A stretch of 25,645 nucleotides of DNA from Bacteroidaceae bacterium. Lineage in GTDB: Bacteria > Bacteroidota > Bacteroidia > Bacteroidales > Bacteroidaceae. The notes under the pieces are model-generated. The model had not been told where the DNA came from and made no database searches. It saw nothing but the letters and a program-made list of their open reading frames with translations. The translations under genes and the position numbers were made by a program. This document shows positions 22,813 to 25,645 of this stretch, piece by piece (positions within the stretch are counted from its first letter, which is position 1; every line of letters starts with the position of its first letter). The stretch is taken from contig JAGBYN010000036.1 of the NCBI GenBank assembly GCA_017628775.1, positions 1 to 25,645 on the forward strand, written 5' to 3'.

Positions 22813-25645
22813 TTACTGTACCACTACCTTTGTTCCATTCTTAATGTAAACACCTGGTTGCTGGAAGGTATTAACTTTTCTGCCGTTCAAATCATACGTT
22901 GCCGTATTTCTTTGATCTTGCTGAATATTCTGAATCGCTGTTGGAACCTCAACACCACTCTTTTGGAATTCCCAAGTACAAGCACCCCAGAAAGGCTTCA
23001 TTAAGATGTAATTCCATGAGTTGGGGTTCGTGTACCAGCTGCCTGACTCTGCATTGTCAATAATGCAGATACCCGACTGACCATCAAGTGTGCGTTCTTC
23101 AAGTATCCAATGATACTCATTGCCCATCTTCACTGCTTGTTCGCCATTATGGGCATTAGGATATGCTGCAGTCTCAGTGGCTTTATTGTAAAGCACCACC
23201 TTTCCACCAGGCTTCTTAACCAAGCGCCACAAGAAACGATCGTTGTTTTCCTTATCAGCAGGAACAACCAACGTTCCGGCCTTATCTACCGCAGCATACT
23301 TGCCAAACCACACATTGCGCAGATAATAATACTCTGTTTCACTCAATCCCTGAGTAATGCTGGTGCGCTCCATATTCTGGAATTGTTGGTACAGCGCAAC
23401 GTATTGCTTGTAAGTTGCTTCAGTCACACTGCCTGCTGCCAAACTTTCCTTTGCTGGTTCAATGACGTTCACAGTCAAGAAATCAAGCGCTTCTGCTGTG
23501 TAATCATTGATTTCGCCGGGTTTAGCCTTGATCATGATAATTTCACATTTCTTCAAAAGACCGGCTAATTGAGCAGAGAAATCGGTGACTTCAGCCACCT
23601 TCCATGTGCCATTATAACACAATGCCGCTTCGTCTTTAGCATACACTTCGCCCGAGCCTTCTGCGCTTAATCGCTTCACCTTTCCTGTCATGGTCGCACG
23701 ATAACCATCAACAGCCGAAATGGTCACGACGCCAGGGATGTAGTTGAAGTTTTCTGTGGCGATTGTTGCTTTGTCAATGCGCACTGGTGTGCCTTTGGCA
23801 TCGGCCATCGTAATGGGGGTGTTGTAATTACCCATAACCAATTGCTGACCGCTGTAGGCATTGGTCATGATATAACCTTCGCCGTCTGCTGTGAATTGCC
23901 ACAATTCTTCGGGTTCGGTTTGAGGGGTATAGTGGAAGCGTACCACGTTATTCTTTTGATACATCGTTGCGCCTTCATACTGACGTTTGTAGTAAGTCGA
24001 TGCCGACACCAGCTGGTAAAGCTTGCCTTCTTGTGGTTGTACCACAGGCGCTTCCTTATAAGCCTTCAATGCCGCTTGCAATGCTTCAACGGTTGCTTCT
24101 GAAGCCTCATCCACGGCATTAAGCGCATCTTGAAGGGCATCATAAACATCGACTGCAGGATAACCCACACCGCCACGCACACTGTTCTTTAGAATTTCGG
24201 CAGCATCGCGCTGTGCTTGTTCTGCATCTGAATAAGTGGTGGGTTCAAAGAAATGCTTGGCGTACTTGTAATCGAGTGCGTCAAAGATATCATCCTGACT
24301 TTGAAGACGCTTATAGAACGACACCCAATCTTTATTTGAAGTTGGCAACCAACCTATTTCAGAAAGCGCCAAGAGGCGGGGCAGCAATTGATATTCTACT
24401 TCATCAATATCATTGGTGGTTTCGGTCCACATATTACCCTGAACACCGAGGGCAAAGTCTTCGCGACCAGAAAGCGAACTCAGCGGATTAAAACCATAAA
24501 TCTCATCGAGCGTATTCACAAAATTATCGCCATCGCCCCAACCGCCGTTGTACAATTCATCCACGAAGCGGTCCTTAACATAAGCTTGAAGGAAATCAAG
24601 ATAGAGCACTTGATAAGGCACAATGATGGACTTCATGCCGCGGTTGGCTGCACTGGCACTCAAGTTCACATTGTTCCATGCCATAATAACAGGCTTCACC
24701 TTATTGTCATCATTCCAGTTGGCGAGGAGTTCATCCCACACCACAATGTCCTTATTATACTTTTCCTTGATATAAGTGCCCAGTTCTTCCACCAACCACG
24801 ACTGCAATTGATGCACGCCATCGAGTCCGAGTTCTTCCACACGTTGCAAGCACTTTTCATTTCTCGCCCACTGTTCCGTAGGACATTCATCGCCCCCAAA
24901 GTGAATGTATTGGTGGGGGAAGATCTTGGCTAAGTTATCCATCACGCACTTGAGGAAGTCTATCACACGGTCGTCGCCAATATTAAGCACATCGTGCGAG
25001 ATACCACCATCAATGCGCACCTCATAGCGCTTTGTGGAGTCGCAGCTGAATTCTGGATACGACGTCACAGCTGCCACCATATGACCGGGAAGGTCCACTT
25101 CAGGCATAATCTCAATATTGCGCGCTGCAGCATAAGCCACAACCTCCTTCAAATCCTCTTGTGAATACCACATGCCACGACCATATTCTGTATCGTCGTA
25201 GAACGCACGACCATCGCCAGGGTTACTAAACGAACCCGAACGAATAGCTCCAACTTCTGTAAGTTTAGGATATTCGGGAATTTCAATACGCCAACCCTGG
25301 TCGTCGGTCAAGTGCCAGTGGAAACGGTTCATCTTATAAAGTGCCATGATATCAAGCACTTTCTTCACTTCTTCCTTATTAAAGAAGTGGCGTGCAATGT
25401 CGAGCATATAACCACGATGGCCGAGGTGAGGACTATCCGAGATGTTAACATAAGGAATCGTCCAATCGGCAGTGGTATTTAGGGTTGATTCAAAATAAGC
25501 ACGAGGCAAGAGTTGCTTTAATGTTTGCAAAGCATAAAACCATCCGCCAAACTCAGAAGCCTTGATTGTGATGCAGGCTTGCGTTTGTGAATTTGTGGGT
25601 TCATTAACCACCAGCGTATAAGCATCCTTTCCTAAGGTTTCGTCA
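22813..25645 (-). CDS. GH20 beta-N-acetylhexosaminidase, N-terminus beyond window edge
   Basis: This exported glycosidase releases terminal N-acetylhexosamine from host or microbial glycans. The frame is open to position 25645 and continues outside the window: the visible start is the GH20b domain (DETLGKDAYTLVV...KASEFGGWFYALQTL). The catalytic GH20 barrel carries HWHLTDDQGWRIEIPEYPKL and the catalytic Asp-Glu pair in HFGGDECPTEQW (codons 24886-24891). After the barrel come a helical segment, two regions resembling ricin-type beta-trefoil carbohydrate-binding folds (around YKRQYEGATMY and FLWRLVKKPGG), and a C-terminal tail YDLNGRKVNTFQQPGVYIKNGTKVVVQ. That tail resembles the end of T9SS sorting domains. 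The signal peptide is outside the window. 943 residues are visible. Confidence 0.92.
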   Translation of the reverse strand, partial: DETLGKDAYTLVVNEPTNSQTQACITIKASEFGGWFYALQTLKQLLPRAYFESTLNTTADWTIPYVNISDSPHLGHRGYMLDIARHFFNKEEVKKVLDIMALYKMNRFHWHLTDDQGWRIEIPEYPKLTEVGAIRSGSFSNPGDGRAFYDDTEYGRGMWYSQEDLKEVVAYAAARNIEIMPEVDLPGHMVAAVTSYPEFSCDSTKRYEVRIDGGISHDVLNIGDDRVIDFLKCVMDNLAKIFPHQYIHFGGDECPTEQWARNEKCLQRVEELGLDGVHQLQSWLVEELGTYIKEKYNKDIVVWDELLANWNDDNKVKPVIMAWNNVNLSASAANRGMKSIIVPYQVLYLDFLQAYVKDRFVDELYNGGWGDGDNFVNTLDEIYGFNPLSSLSGREDFALGVQGNMWTETTNDIDEVEYQLLPRLLALSEIGWLPTSNKDWVSFYKRLQSQDDIFDALDYKYAKHFFEPTTYSDAEQAQRDAAEILKNSVRGGVGYPAVDVYDALQDALNAVDEASEATVEALQAALKAYKEAPVVQPQEGKLYQLVSASTYYKRQYEGATMYQKNNVVRFHYTPQTEPEELWQFTADGEGYIMTNAYSGQQLVMGNYNTPITMADAKGTPVRIDKATIATENFNYIPGVVTISAVDGYRATMTGKVKRLSAEGSGEVYAKDEAALCYNGTWKVAEVTDFSAQLAGLLKKCEIIMIKAKPGEINDYTAEALDFLTVNVIEPAKESLAAGSVTEATYKQYVALYQQFQNMERTSITQGLSETEYYYLRNVWFGKYAAVDKAGTLVVPADKENNDRFLWRLVKKPGGKVVLYNKATETAAYPNAHNGEQAVKMGNEYHWILEERTLDGQSGICIIDNAESGSWYTNPNSWNYILMKPFWGACTWEFQKSGVEVPTAIQNIQQDQRNTATYDLNGRKVNTFQQPGVYIKNGTKVVVQ

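Overview
The window reads as a chromosomal segment of a Bacteroidota bacterium, most likely order Bacteroidales and probably Prevotellaceae. The reasons are a complete porP-gldKLMN type IX secretion (T9SS) operon, Bacteroidota-type promoters (-7 box TAnnTTTG, several with an upstream TTTG), start codons without clear Shine-Dalgarno sequences, an ftsX-DUF3098-uppP-truB-queA-folK cluster, and a GH20 hexosaminidase ending in a short YDLNGRKV-type tail. The genus is inference from protein style. No tRNA, rRNA, CRISPR array, transposase or prophage gene was seen.

Layout. Positions 1-300 hold no gene, only decayed intergenic repeats and a terminator. On the minus strand come a BY-kinase/Wzz capsule-type tyrosine kinase with a Tyr-Gly tail (3060-5546) and then alaS (301-2925), separated by a stem-loop. 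A divergent promoter pair lies between the kinase and a plus-strand pair, type I asparaginase and an LpxL/HtrB-like acyltransferase (5745-7686). That pair ends in a terminator whose left arm lies inside the last codons. Positions 7687-7987 have no gene but carry a long imperfect inverted repeat. The minus strand from 14197 down to 7988 is the T9SS core operon porP, gldK, gldL, gldM, gldN. A 560-bp divergent gap follows, then a plus-strand Xaa-Pro aminopeptidase (14759-16543). From 21397 down to 16653 the minus strand carries ftsX, DUF3098, uppP, truB, queA and a folK fused to a GNAT acetyltransferase. A second divergent gap of about 540 bp precedes a thioredoxin (21940-22293). At the right, on the minus strand, are a GH20 beta-hexosaminidase cut by the window edge and, just downstream of it, a small secreted protein of unknown function.

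How the genes relate. Much of the content concerns the envelope: outer-membrane export (T9SS), surface polysaccharide assembly (tyrosine kinase), lipid A acylation, undecaprenyl phosphate recycling (UppP) and septal wall remodelling (FtsX). The hexosaminidase may be a T9SS client. The remaining genes are housekeeping: alaS, truB, queA, folK, aminopeptidase, thioredoxin.

The least explained feature is an intergenic repeat system. Two arrays, 14309-14625 and 21555-21770, each sit in a gap between divergent promoters. They are built of 13-14 bp mini-hairpins, GTTAAGAG/GAGAGTTGA-type linkers and a shared 43-bp core that matches at 41 positions between the two arrays. A hairpin-less relative lies inside the ftsX operon. 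The folK-GNAT fusion, with an in-frame ATG exactly at the domain junction, and the ten-tyrosine tail of the kinase are the next most notable items.
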